A stretch of 61,329 nucleotides of DNA, from contig NZ_BSCT01000046.1 of the NCBI RefSeq assembly GCF_030159255.1, forward strand, positions 1 through 61,329, in the 5' to 3' direction. The position numbers were made by a program, and so were the translations under genes. This stretch comes from Bradyrhizobium sp. SSBR45G. Lineage in GTDB: Bacteria > Pseudomonadota > Alphaproteobacteria > Rhizobiales > Xanthobacteraceae. Shown here one piece after another: positions 45,180-54,174 of the stretch; position 1 is the first letter of the stretch; each line of letters starts with the position of its first letter. The notes under the pieces were generated by a model, which did not search any database, was not told the origin of the DNA, and was given only the letters and a program-made list of their open reading frames with translations.

Positions 45180-47354
45180 TTGCCCGTTCCGCTGACAACG
45201 CCAGCCTTCGGCCACGCTACTCTTACCAATTGCGAGCGCGAGCAGATCCATCTCGCAGGCTCGATCCAGCCGCACGGCGTTCTGCTGGCGATCAAGGAAC
45301 CCGACAATGTCGTGATCCAGGCCAGCGTCAATGCTGCGGCCTTCCTCGGGACGAACGCTGTCGTCGGGCGGCCCCTCCGGGACCTGGGAGGCGACCTGCC
45401 GTTCCAGATCCTGCCTCATCTCGCCGGGCCGCTGCACCTCAAACCGATGACCCTGCGATGCACGGCGGGCTCGCCGCCGCGCCGGGTCGACTGCACGATT
45501 CATCGCCCCTCGAACGGCGGACTGACCGTCGAGCTGGAACCGGCGACGCAGACCACCAACATCGCGCCTGCCCTGGATGGTGCGTTCCACCACATCACCT
45601 CGGCATCGTCTCTGCTCGGCCTGAGCGACGAAACCGCGACGATCTTCAAGGAGATCACCGGCTACGACCGCGTCATGGTCTATCGCTTCGACGAAGAAGG
45701 GCACGGCGAGGTGCTGTCGGAACGGCGGCGCCCGGATCTGGAAGCCTTTCTCGGCAACCGCTATCCGGCCTCCGACATTCCGCAGATTGCCCGGAGGCTC
45801 TACGAGCGCAACCGCGTGCGCCTGCTGGTCGATGTCAACTACACGCCGGTGCCGTTGCAGCCGCGCATCTCGCCGCTCAACGGACGCGACCTCGACATGT
45901 CCTTGAGCTGCCTGCGCAGCATGTCGCCGATCCACCAGAAATATCTTCAGAACATGGGTGTCGGCGCGACGCTGGTCTGCTCGCTCATGGTTAGCGGCAA
46001 GCTGTGGGGGCTGATCGCCTGCCACCATTACGAGCCGCGCTTCCTGCCGTTCGACATCCGCGCCGCCTGCGAGGCGCTCGCCGAAACCTGCGCGATCCGC
46101 ATCGCGGCGCTGGAGAGCTTTGCCCAGAGTCATTCCGAATTGGTGGTCCGCCGGCTGGAGCAGCGGCTGGTGGAGGCCGTCTCGCGGGACGGCGAATGGC
46201 AGACCGCGCTGTTCGACGGGGCGCAATCGCTGCTGCAGCCATTGGGCGCGAGCGGGGCGGCGCTGCTGTTCGAGGGCCAGGTCACGACCGCGGGCGACGT
46301 CCCCTCGACGCAGCGCATCCGCGACCTCGCCGCATGGCTCGATCGCAGCCGCAAGACGGCAGGCTCCGGGCCGCAGGGGCTCACCGCGACCACGTCGCTG
46401 ACGCTCGATGAGCCGGGCTTCATGGACCTCCGGGCGAGCGCGAGCGGGCTGATTGCGGCACCTCTATCGGCGAGCGATGGAGAGTATCTGCTGTGGTTCA
46501 GGCCGGAGCAGGTCAGGACGGTGACCTGGGGAGGCGATCCGTTGAAGGCGGTCATCATCGGCGACGATCCCTCCGATCTGTCACCGCGCCGCTCCTTCGC
46601 GCAATGGCACCAGGTCGTCGAAGGCAAATCCGAGCCATGGTCCGTGGCGGAGCTGGCCTCCGCCCGCTTGATCAGCGAGACGGTGGCCGACGTGGCGCTG
46701 CAGCTGCGCTCGGTCCGGATGGTGATCGCACAGGACCAGCTCGCGACGATCAGCGGCCAGGTGCTGCGCTCGGAGCAACCCGTCATCATCGCCGACGTCG
46801 AGGGCCGCATCCTGCTGCTGAACGAGGCGTTCGAACAGCAGCTGCGCACCACCCATCCGCACATTCCGCATCTGCGCGATCTCGGCAGCTACTTCGCGGC
46901 GCCGGCGGAATTCCGCGCCAGTCTCGACGACCTCATGCGCAACAAGCGGAGCTGGCGCGGCGAGCTGATGCTTGCCGGCGGCACCTCGCCGCCACGGCCC
47001 CTGATGGTCCGCGCGGATCCCGTGATCGCGCCGCAAGACCGCGTGCTCGGCTTCGTTCTGATCTTCTCGGACCTGGCCGAGCGCAAGGCGGCCGAAGCGG
47101 CAAGGGCCCGCTTCCAGGAAGAGATCGACGGCAAGCGCAGGCCGAGCCTCCGGCTCGATCAGAGCGCGAGCCTGATCTACAAGGAGCTGGCGGCCTCGAC
47201 GGTGGAGAATGCCCAGCTCGCCGCGCTCGAAGTGACGCACGGCGCGCAGGCCGGAAGCATGCCGGAGATGCTGGAGAGCATCCGGAATTCGACCGCCCGG
47301 ACGCTCGAGATCATCGAGCACCTGGTGTGGTATCGCTCGCAGAGCGAGGAGTGA
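45180..47354 (+). CDS. bphP: Bacteriophytochrome BphP without histidine-kinase output
   Basis: This 724-aa red/far-red photoreceptor has a PAS domain with Cys18 (LTNCEREQIH) as biliverdin attachment site, a GAF domain with YPASDIPQIAR (Asp199 in the DIP motif) and HQKY, a PHY domain (about 330-530), and a C-terminal PAS/S-box (about 545-640) followed by a short helical region. No HATPase or H-box kinase core is seen. TTG at 45180 is the start, directly after the ppsR2 stop, with GGGGAG upstream. Signalling is probably by direct contact with PpsR2, as described for photosynthetic Bradyrhizobium. Confidence 0.95.
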   Translation: MPVPLTTPAFGHATLTNCEREQIHLAGSIQPHGVLLAIKEPDNVVIQASVNAAAFLGTNAVVGRPLRDLGGDLPFQILPHLAGPLHLKPMTLRCTAGSPPRRVDCTIHRPSNGGLTVELEPATQTTNIAPALDGAFHHITSASSLLGLSDETATIFKEITGYDRVMVYRFDEEGHGEVLSERRRPDLEAFLGNRYPASDIPQIARRLYERNRVRLLVDVNYTPVPLQPRISPLNGRDLDMSLSCLRSMSPIHQKYLQNMGVGATLVCSLMVSGKLWGLIACHHYEPRFLPFDIRAACEALAETCAIRIAALESFAQSHSELVVRRLEQRLVEAVSRDGEWQTALFDGAQSLLQPLGASGAALLFEGQVTTAGDVPSTQRIRDLAAWLDRSRKTAGSGPQGLTATTSLTLDEPGFMDLRASASGLIAAPLSASDGEYLLWFRPEQVRTVTWGGDPLKAVIIGDDPSDLSPRRSFAQWHQVVEGKSEPWSVAELASARLISETVADVALQLRSVRMVIAQDQLATISGQVLRSEQPVIIADVEGRILLLNEAFEQQLRTTHPHIPHLRDLGSYFAAPAEFRASLDDLMRNKRSWRGELMLAGGTSPPRPLMVRADPVIAPQDRVLGFVLIFSDLAERKAAEAARARFQEEIDGKRRPSLRLDQSASLIYKELAASTVENAQLAALEVTHGAQAGSMPEMLESIRNSTARTLEIIEHLVWYRSQSEE

Positions 47355-47414
47355 AGAGAACTCCGGCTGCGTTCGCTGGCTCGACGACCAAGCTGCTCAT
47401 GCGATGCCCCGAAC

Positions 47415-47614
47415 CTCTCCACGCGTCATTCCGGGGCATTCGCGCGCAAAACGGCGAAGCCGTTCTGAAGCAGCGCAAATGAGCCCGGACTCCATAACCA
47501 CAGGACGTGGTAGGTCGAAGACGAGCGCCACGCGCATCTGCACCCTCATGACCGGTCGTCGCTATGGATTCCGGGCTCGCGCGTTCCGCGCGCCCCGGAA
47601 TGACGCGTGGAGAG
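47415..47614. repeat. 200-bp inverted-repeat element between bphP and hmuO
   Basis: Perfect 23-nt inverted arms lie at 47415-47437 and 47592-47614 (they include CACGCGTCATTCCGGGGC). The inside has no gene. It stands between convergent bphP and hmuO and may terminate both. Confidence 0.75.
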
Positions 47615-47630
47615 AGCGCTTGCCCAGATC

Positions 47631-48308
47631 TCAAATCCCGAGGCCGGCCGTCGCCTGCAGCGCCTGCGAAAGCGCGATGTTCAGCTGGAACGCCGTGGCG
47701 GCCTCCTCGACGACGGCGTCGTGATCGGCCATCGCGGCGCCGGCCTGCTCCAGCGCGGCGCGGTAGGCGTCCTTGAAGTGCGGGATATCGGCAATGGCGG
47801 GAAACTCATAGAACGACAGCGCCTCGGGCTGCAAATCGAGCGAGCGCGCGAGAATCTTCTTGATGATCTGGCCGCCGCTGAGATCGCCGAGATAGCGCGT
47901 ATAGGCGTGCGCCAGCAACGGATGGCCGGAGCCGGATCCTGCCTCCTGGATGGCGCGGACATAGGCGATCGCTTCCGGCAGCCGCGGCAGATCGCTCGCA
48001 TCGAGCTGCGCGAGATCGGCCTTGATCGCTGCGCTCCGGTGCAGCTGCGGCCGCACGATGCCGCCGACGACCGGCGTCCCTTCGTGCCGCAGCAATTCCG
48101 CCTCGAGCGCTTCATAGACCGGCAGCAGATTGCGCAGCAGCAGCGCGTACGCAGGCACCGTGCCGCGACCGCGCAACAGCTCGGCGACGATCCCGGTCCG
48201 TTCGGCGGTCACGTGCAGCGCCTTGGTCCGCTCACGCATGGCCTCCAAAAGACTGGCCGGGCGCGTGCTGCGCCCGGCCATTTCGTTCTGATCAACTCTG
48301 TCCAGCAT
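47631..48308 (-). CDS. hmuO: Heme oxygenase
   Basis: This 225-aa enzyme opens haem to biliverdin, the chromophore of BphP. The proximal histidine lies in RTKALHVTAERTG and the distal helix in YTRYLGDLSGGQIIKKIL. Its length and helical content are those of HO-1-like bacterial enzymes. It starts 18 bp after the pufM stop on the same strand, so it reads as the last gene of the puf operon, and it converges on bphP. ATG at 48308 is used; TTG at 48323 is possible. An iron-scavenging role is less likely given the neighbours. Confidence 0.92.
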   Translation of the reverse strand: MLDRVDQNEMAGRSTRPASLLEAMRERTKALHVTAERTGIVAELLRGRGTVPAYALLLRNLLPVYEALEAELLRHEGTPVVGGIVRPQLHRSAAIKADLAQLDASDLPRLPEAIAYVRAIQEAGSGSGHPLLAHAYTRYLGDLSGGQIIKKILARSLDLQPEALSFYEFPAIADIPHFKDAYRAALEQAGAAMADHDAVVEEAATAFQLNIALSQALQATAGLGI

Positions 48309-48326
48309 CTTGAAGACCTGCAAGGC

Positions 48327-49253
48327 TCAGCGCGGCGGCGCCAGCCCGTGCTTCACGCCCCATTCGAACCAGTTATCGACAACGGTGCCTGACAGTAGGA
48401 TACCGATGCCTCCGGTCAAGGTGCAAAGCACGGCGAACCACCAGGCCCAGCGATGGATCGACTCGGCCGTCGCATTGAAGCCCATCGTCCAGCGCCAGAA
48501 CAGCGCACCACGTTCGAAGGCCGTGCCGCGGTCGACGATCTGCTCGAGCTCACGCTCGCCGCCGTAGCGGCTGATCGCCAGCACCGTCGCACCATGCATC
48601 GCGAACAACAGCGCCGATCCGTACAGGAAGGCGATCGAGAGCATGTGGAACGGGTTGTAGAACAGGTTGCCGTGGGTGATGGAGAAGTTGTTGGTCCAGT
48701 CGAGGTGCGGGAAGATGCCGAACGGCACCGCCTCGCTCCAGCTGCCCATCAGGATCGGCCGGATGAAGCCGAGCACCAGATAAAGCCAGATCGCCGACGC
48801 GAACGCCCACGACACATGCGTGCCGAGGCCGAGCGCCCGGGCGCGGCGGTAGGTGCGGGCCCACCACAACAGGATCGACGTCGTCAGGAAGAAGCCGGCC
48901 ATCAGCCACCAGCCGCCTTCCTGCAGCGGCGGGAAGATCTGAAGGCCGTATTCCGGCGCCGGCGGTTGCAGCGACAGCCACGGGAACTGGCGGATGAACT
49001 CCAGCGGGCTCCAGTTCACCGACGCCAGCATGTTGAGACCGATGATCTCGATCGCAACGAAGCCGGACATCAGCGAGGCGAGGCCGAGGAAGCCGAGATA
49101 CACCGGGCCGACCTGCGCGTCGCCGAGCTTGCCGAGCCAGTAGTTGAAGCTGCCCTTGCCGAGCCGCTCCCACACGCCGGGCTCGATCGGGATGCCCGGA
49201 TAGATCGCACTGCGGACTTGGATCTGCGTGAAGATGTTCTGGTATTGGGCCAT
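48327..49253 (-). CDS. pufM: Reaction centre M subunit
   Basis: This 308-aa protein has five membrane helices and binds half of the special pair, bacteriopheophytin and QA. ITHGNLFYNPFHMLSIAFLYG and the iron-ligand region AESIHRWAWWFAVL are conserved. The N-terminus MAQYQNIFTQIQVR is typical. It follows pufL by 18 bp. The C-terminus ends without extension, as is usual where no tetrahaem cytochrome subunit binds, although this alone is not proof. Confidence 0.98.
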   Translation of the reverse strand: MAQYQNIFTQIQVRSAIYPGIPIEPGVWERLGKGSFNYWLGKLGDAQVGPVYLGFLGLASLMSGFVAIEIIGLNMLASVNWSPLEFIRQFPWLSLQPPAPEYGLQIFPPLQEGGWWLMAGFFLTTSILLWWARTYRRARALGLGTHVSWAFASAIWLYLVLGFIRPILMGSWSEAVPFGIFPHLDWTNNFSITHGNLFYNPFHMLSIAFLYGSALLFAMHGATVLAISRYGGERELEQIVDRGTAFERGALFWRWTMGFNATAESIHRWAWWFAVLCTLTGGIGILLSGTVVDNWFEWGVKHGLAPPR

Positions 49254-49271
49254 GACGACCTCTCCTTCAAC

Positions 49272-50114
49272 TCATTGCGGCGACCAGATCGGGACCTTGC
49301 GCCACCACTCCCACCAATCCGACCAGGCATTGCCTTCCGGCAGCAGCCAGGCGGGGCCGGAGATGACGATGCAGACCGCGCTGAAGAACACCGCCGCCAG
49401 AGCCAGGAACAGGCCGAGGCGGTGAATGCCGAGCGTGCCGATCGAATAGCCGATCAGATCGCGAAACATCGTGTTCTCATGCTCCGGCGACTTCATCTCC
49501 TGGCCGCGGCCGGGATTGCTGGCCGACAGGATCAGAGAGCCGTGCAGTGCGAGCGCGAGACACGTGGTGAAGAAGAACGTGATCGCAATCATATGGGCGG
49601 GGTTGTAGTGAAAGTTGCCGAACTGATAGCCGGTGTTCGACACCCAATCGAGATGGGTGATGATGCCGTAGGGGAACCCGTAGCTCCACGAGCCCATCAG
49701 CACCGGACGGATCACCTCCAGCGTGAAATAGGCGAAGATCGCGAAGGCGAAAGCGAACGGCACGTGATAGCCGATCGCGAGCTTGCGGCAGATCTCGACC
49801 TCGCGCAGCGCCCAGGAGACGAACGCGCCGAGGGCGCACACCGTGATGAGCTGCCAGAACCCGCCTTCGGTCAAAGGCGCGAACGACAGCCCGTATTTGG
49901 CATCGGGTGGATTGATGCTGATCTGCCAGAGATTCCACGTCGGTCCAAGCGCCGTCGCATAGAGGATCAGCGCCACGCCGACGAAGGTGAAGAAGATCGT
50001 CGTCACGCCGAAGAAGCCGACGTAGAACGGTCCGACCCAGAAATCGAAGAGGTCACCGCCGATCAACGTGCCGCCGCGGACGCGGTATTTTCGTTCAAAG
50101 CTGAGCATTGCCAT
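49272..50114 (-). CDS. pufL: Reaction centre L subunit
   Basis: This 280-aa partner of PufM carries the MAMLSFERKYRVRGGTLIGG start, five membrane helices, the special-pair histidine region GNFHYNPAHMIAITFFF and the QB-side iron ligand area DLIGYSIGTLGIHRLGL. Length is normal. A strong hairpin in the 160-bp gap before it likely separates pufBA and pufLM mRNA stability. Confidence 0.98.
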   Translation of the reverse strand: MAMLSFERKYRVRGGTLIGGDLFDFWVGPFYVGFFGVTTIFFTFVGVALILYATALGPTWNLWQISINPPDAKYGLSFAPLTEGGFWQLITVCALGAFVSWALREVEICRKLAIGYHVPFAFAFAIFAYFTLEVIRPVLMGSWSYGFPYGIITHLDWVSNTGYQFGNFHYNPAHMIAITFFFTTCLALALHGSLILSASNPGRGQEMKSPEHENTMFRDLIGYSIGTLGIHRLGLFLALAAVFFSAVCIVISGPAWLLPEGNAWSDWWEWWRKVPIWSPQ

Positions 50115-50209
50115 CGGTCCTGCCTCCGCTGCCCGTCGCTCGATAGACTACATGTCGTGTCGTAGACTCGTGAATGTCGGGATCGTGAATGTCGTGAGCG
50201 GTGTAGAGT

Positions 50210-50256
50210 GGGAAGCGGGCGGGCAAGGTCTGCCGCCCTGCCATCGTCCGCTTCCC
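50210..50256 (-). other. pufA-pufL intercistronic mRNA hairpin
   Basis: GGGAAGCGG (50210-50218) and CCGCTTCCC (50248-50256) form a perfect 9-bp stem, with further GC-rich pairing inside. In Rhodobacter a hairpin at this place stops 3'-5' decay and keeps pufBA mRNA more abundant than pufLM, giving excess LH1 over reaction centres. Confidence 0.75.
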
Positions 50257-50274
50257 ATTGGTCGTGCCTTGGCT

Positions 50275-50463
50275 CTAGCTGAGCTTCAGCGGAGTCGCCG
50301 GATCGGAGATCGACGACGTCTTTGCAGCACGCGGTCCCTCCAGCCAGTTGAACCGGTTGGTGCTGAGCAGGATGAAATGAATCACCAATGCCAGCCCGAA
50401 CAGGAACACGCCGAGAGCCACAAGAACCCTGCGGGGATCGAACAACAACCACAAGCGCCACAT
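50275..50463 (-). CDS. pufA: LH1 alpha polypeptide
   Basis: This 62-aa antenna protein has the start MWRLWLLFDPRRVLVALG, one membrane helix and the bacteriochlorophyll-binding histidine in LALVIHFILLSTNRFNW. The C-terminal tail of about 18 residues is polar. It follows pufB by 16 bp with a good AGGAG-type site. Confidence 0.97.
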   Translation of the reverse strand: MWRLWLLFDPRRVLVALGVFLFGLALVIHFILLSTNRFNWLEGPRAAKTSSISDPATPLKLS

Positions 50464-50479
50464 AGTTTTCTCCTTTCGG

Positions 50480-50710
50480 TCAGGTCAGGTAGGAGAGGAC
50501 GAGATTGGCGTAGTGGGTCACCCCATCCAGCGCCGCCGCCTTGTAGCCAGTCGGCCCAGGCAGCCAAGGACGCCACATCCAGGCGAGAATGTGGGCGACG
50601 ATCGCAACCGCCGTGAAGCCCACGAAGCTCGTCATGAAGATGCTATGGAATTCCCTAGCCTCCGATTCGGTCAGCCCCGACAGAGAGCCTCCCTTGTTTG
50701 GTTCCACCAT
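50480..50710 (-). CDS. pufB: LH1 beta polypeptide
   Basis: This 76-aa antenna protein has the beta signature LTESEAREFHSIFMTSFVGF and the binding histidine in VAIVAHILAWMWRPWLPG. A C-terminal extension of about 20 residues after PGPTG is longer than in Rhodobacter. AGGAGG precedes the ATG. The 170 bp upstream of it, down to pufQ, contains no PpsR box that I can see. Confidence 0.97.
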   Translation of the reverse strand: MVEPNKGGSLSGLTESEAREFHSIFMTSFVGFTAVAIVAHILAWMWRPWLPGPTGYKAAALDGVTHYANLVLSYLT

Positions 50711-50880
50711 AGTAGTACCTCCTGGTGTTGGCCTTTCGGCCGGATGCCGCTCACTGTCGCGAGCGGCGTCGAAGCGCCATCCCGTCGCCGGGATGACATC
50801 CGTGCGGCGAGCCGCACGAATTCCTTGCAGAGCTCACAAGGCTGCAACGCGCAGCCGAGTGGCTCGAAACCCGCGGGACC

Positions 50881-51108
50881 TCACAGCCCCATGAAGGACG
50901 AGGTCGCGCAGTTCGCGGCCTTGATCCTTGCTTCACCGACGATCGCGCCGAGCGGCGCGGGCCGGTGTCCCGTGATGATGGAGCCGATCCGGCGCAGCAC
51001 GCCTTCGACCATCAGCACGACGAAACACACCGCGTAGACCAGGAGATATTCGATCCGCTCGCGCGATCTCGGCGCGACGTCACGATCCATGCGCTCGTAT
51101 AACGACAT
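50881..51108 (-). CDS. pufQ: PufQ
   Basis: This 75-aa protein has one membrane helix (RIEYLLVYAVCFVVLMVEGVL) and a short C-terminal domain with GEARIKAANCATSSFMGL, the PufQ end motif. PufQ influences bacteriochlorophyll flux, possibly by binding tetrapyrrole intermediates. It lies between bchZ and pufB, as in other purple bacteria. GGAGAGGGAGAGG lies before the ATG. Confidence 0.9.
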   Translation of the reverse strand: MSLYERMDRDVAPRSRERIEYLLVYAVCFVVLMVEGVLRRIGSIITGHRPAPLGAIVGEARIKAANCATSSFMGL

Positions 51109-51141
51109 CGTCCTCTCCCTCTCCGCCCCATTCTCGTTGCC

Positions 51142-52593
51142 TTACGCGGCCTGGCCCGTTGCGAGCCGTGACCGCGCATGCGCGAGAACGTCTTCCGTCA
51201 CCTTGTCCAACCCGGCCTGGCGCGCACCGCGCTCGGCCGCGTCGCGCAGCCGCTTGGCTGCGGAAATCCGCACCAGCACCGGCTCCGTCTCGATGATCTG
51301 ATCCAGCGCGAGCTTGGCGCCGTCATCCCATGGCAATTCGCGCTCGAGCCGCGACGGCGTTGCCGCGATCTGATCCAGTTGCGTGCCGAGCGGCAGGATG
51401 TTGAACAGCGCATCGAACAGCGCGTTGCAGACCTCCTGCACGACATAGGTCGCGCCCGCATAGCCCATGAACGGCGTGCCGGTGTGGCGGCGGATCACGG
51501 TGCCCGGGAACGAGGCCGGGATGTAGATCGAGCGGTTGCCGGCTTCCGCCGCATACATGCGCTCATTGTAGCTGCCGAACAGCACCAGCGGCGGCCGCTC
51601 GTGGATGGCCTTGCGGATCGCGTCGTTGTCGGTCTTGGCGCCGGCGCAGCGCGAGATCGCGAAGCTGCAGGGCAGGCCGAGCTCGGTCTCCAGGAAGTTG
51701 CGCAGGCCCCGCGCGTAGGTCTCGGATGCGACGATGCCGAAGCTCGCGGTGCCGAAGAAGTCCTGCGTCACCGAGCGCCAGAGATCCCACAGCGGCTTGA
51801 TCGTAGTGTGCTTCTCACGGGTGATGAACGGCTCGGGATCGAGCCCGAGCAGTTCGCCGAGCGAGCGCAGGAATTTGGTGGTCGAATGCAGCCCGATCGG
51901 CGCCTGCAGGTACGGCCGCTCCAATGTCTCGCACAGCAGCCGGCCGAACTCGCGATACATGCAGACGTTGACGTCGGCATCGACCAGCTTCGGCACGTCG
52001 GCCAGATGACTGCCGAGCGGAAATACCATGTTGATCTCGGCGCCGATGCCCTCGACCAGGCGACAGATCTCGGCGACATCCGAGGGCATGTTGAAGGTGC
52101 CGTAGATCGGCCCGATGATGTTGACGCGCGGCTTCTCGCCGTCCTTGCGCGGCTTGCGCTCGGGGACCTTGCGCAGGCCGTATTCGCTCCACAGCCAGCT
52201 GAGCGCACGGTTGGCGCTCTGCCACTGGTCCTCGTCGATGGTGCGTGGCAGGAAGCGCTTGATGTTGGAGCCTTCGGGCGTCACGCCGCCGCCGATCATC
52301 TCGGCGATCGAGCCGGTGACGACGACCGCCGGCAGATCCGGATCGAGCGCGCGGCGCGCGCGCTTCATCGCCTGCTCGGTGCCCTTCTGGCCGAGCTCAT
52401 CCTCGCCCAAACCCGTGACGACGATCGGCAGTTCGTGCGGCGGCAGGCCGTCGGTGTAGTGCAGCACCGAGGTCACCGGCAGATTCTCGCAGCCGACCGG
52501 GCCATCGATGATGACCTGCAGGCCTTTGACCGCAGTGAACGCGTAGACCGCCCCCCAATAGCCACCGGCGCGATCGTGGTCGAGGATCAGCAT
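51142..52593 (-). CDS. bchZ: BchZ, chlorophyllide a reductase subunit Z
   Basis: This 483-aa NifK-like subunit of the enzyme that reduces the C7-C8 bond of chlorophyllide a has MLILDHDRAGGYWGAVYAFT at its start, DGPVGCENLPVTSVLHY with a cluster cysteine, and a C-terminal region with PWDDGAKLALDQI. Its start codon overlaps the bchY stop by one base (TAATG). It ends 33 bp before pufQ. Confidence 0.97.
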   Translation of the reverse strand: MLILDHDRAGGYWGAVYAFTAVKGLQVIIDGPVGCENLPVTSVLHYTDGLPPHELPIVVTGLGEDELGQKGTEQAMKRARRALDPDLPAVVVTGSIAEMIGGGVTPEGSNIKRFLPRTIDEDQWQSANRALSWLWSEYGLRKVPERKPRKDGEKPRVNIIGPIYGTFNMPSDVAEICRLVEGIGAEINMVFPLGSHLADVPKLVDADVNVCMYREFGRLLCETLERPYLQAPIGLHSTTKFLRSLGELLGLDPEPFITREKHTTIKPLWDLWRSVTQDFFGTASFGIVASETYARGLRNFLETELGLPCSFAISRCAGAKTDNDAIRKAIHERPPLVLFGSYNERMYAAEAGNRSIYIPASFPGTVIRRHTGTPFMGYAGATYVVQEVCNALFDALFNILPLGTQLDQIAATPSRLERELPWDDGAKLALDQIIETEPVLVRISAAKRLRDAAERGARQAGLDKVTEDVLAHARSRLATGQAA

Positions 52594-54143
52594 TACACCA
52601 TCTCCTCGGACTTGCGCTTCTTGGCCTGCGCCGCAACCGCCTTGCGGAACTTGTCGCGGAACTCAGGACGCGCGACAGGTGTGTCCTGCCACACGCCGGC
52701 GTTGTCGCCCTCGCCGACGCCCTCGAAGAACTCGCGCATCTCGTCGAAGCGGGCCTTGCCACCGATCGCCGCATTGACGACCTGCGCCAGCGAGCCGGCG
52801 CCCGACACGCCGAACAACGGCCGCGCCGAGATCAGGTTGGTGAAGTAGAGCGACGGGATCGCGCGCGCCTTGGCCTTCTGCACGACAGGCGTGGTGCCGA
52901 TGGCCAGATCAGGCGCATACTCATCGACCGCCGCGAGATCCTGCTCCAGCGAGGCGCGGTACTGCACCCGCACGCCGCGCGCCTCGAGCCAGGCGCAATC
53001 GGCCTCCGACCAGCGCGTGCGCGGGCACGCCGTGCCGACATAGCGCAGATCAGCACCGCTCTCGACCAGGAGACGCCCGACCAGGAGCTCCGATCCCTCA
53101 TAGCCCGACAGCGTGATGCGGCCACGAATGGGCGTCGCCGCAAGCGCCGCGCGAATTGCCGGCAGCACCGCGTTCTTGGCCGCGTCGATCTGCGCGCGCC
53201 CGACACCGCAAGTCGTCCCGACGGCTTCCAGCCAATCTGACGTGCCGTCGCAGCCGACCGGCGCCGAGCCGATGATCGGACGGCCCGCCGCCTCGAACTC
53301 GCGGATCGAGGCCGTGTAGAACGGATGGATCGCCGCGACCGCCGCGCAATCCAGCGCGCCATAGAGCTCGCGCCATTCGCGCGTCGGCACGGTCGGACCG
53401 GCCGCCAAGCCGAGCGGCGCCAGCATCATGCCGATGCCGACGGGATCGGCCGGGAACATCTCACCCAACAGTGTGATGGTCGGCTTGTCGCCCCGCGGCG
53501 CCCGCGGCGCCTGCACCGGCCCCTGCTCCGCCTCGCGACGCGCGTAGTTGAGCATCGCGCCGGCCAGCACGTCCTTGGCCTCGGCATGGGTCGGCACCCC
53601 AAATCCGGGGACGTCGATGCCGATCACGCGGACGCCGTTGATCTCCTTCGGCAGGATCTGCAGCGGCACGCCCGATGCGGTCGGGACGCAGAGATTGATG
53701 ATGACGACGCAGTCGTAATTGGCGGGATCGGCGAGCTTGAACACCGCCTCGCGGATGTCCTCGAACAGTTTTCCGGTGACCAGCGTCTCGGAATTGAACG
53801 GGACGTAGCCGACGCTGCGCCGCGCGCCATAGAAGTGCGAGGTGAAGGTCAGGCCATAGACGCAGCAGGCCGAGCCCGACAGCACGGTCGCGGTGCGCCG
53901 CATGCGCAAGCCGACGCGCAACGAGCCGAACGCCGGGCACATGCTCTGCGGCTGATCGTGCGGCCCGGCCGGATAGTCGGCCGCGTAGCGCGCGAGCACC
54001 TCGCTCTTGCCGGCGGCCTCGGCCGCCTTCTTGAGCTCGGCCTTGCCGGCATGGCAGCCGAGCGCCTCGGGCTGCGCCGGCAGAAGGCCTGCCTCTGCGC
54101 CGCTCTGCGCGCTGACTGCCTGATGGACTACAGGATCGCTCAT
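52593..54143 (-). CDS. bchY: BchY, chlorophyllide a reductase subunit Y
   Basis: This 516-aa NifD-like subunit has QPQSMCPAFGSLRVGLRMR and VLSGSACCVYGLTFTSHFYG with cluster cysteines, and CVPTASGVPLQILP. ATG at 54143 is used; ATG at 54158 is also possible. It follows bchX by 31 bp (or 16 bp) and precedes bchZ. Confidence 0.96.
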   Translation of the reverse strand: MSDPVVHQAVSAQSGAEAGLLPAQPEALGCHAGKAELKKAAEAAGKSEVLARYAADYPAGPHDQPQSMCPAFGSLRVGLRMRRTATVLSGSACCVYGLTFTSHFYGARRSVGYVPFNSETLVTGKLFEDIREAVFKLADPANYDCVVIINLCVPTASGVPLQILPKEINGVRVIGIDVPGFGVPTHAEAKDVLAGAMLNYARREAEQGPVQAPRAPRGDKPTITLLGEMFPADPVGIGMMLAPLGLAAGPTVPTREWRELYGALDCAAVAAIHPFYTASIREFEAAGRPIIGSAPVGCDGTSDWLEAVGTTCGVGRAQIDAAKNAVLPAIRAALAATPIRGRITLSGYEGSELLVGRLLVESGADLRYVGTACPRTRWSEADCAWLEARGVRVQYRASLEQDLAAVDEYAPDLAIGTTPVVQKAKARAIPSLYFTNLISARPLFGVSGAGSLAQVVNAAIGGKARFDEMREFFEGVGEGDNAGVWQDTPVARPEFRDKFRKAVAAQAKKRKSEEMV

Positions 54144-54174
54144 TGCACTACATTCCACTCGCCAGCCGATCCCA

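Noticed and set aside
47100..47354. Histidine-kinase domain at the end of BphP
   Set aside because: The tail has neither a phospho-acceptor H-box nor N, G1 or G2 boxes of a HATPase; it is a short helical segment after a PAS domain.
48309..48326. pufC or pufX after pufM
   Set aside because: The next gene is a clear heme oxygenase; no CxxCH repeats or PufX-like membrane peptide follow pufM.
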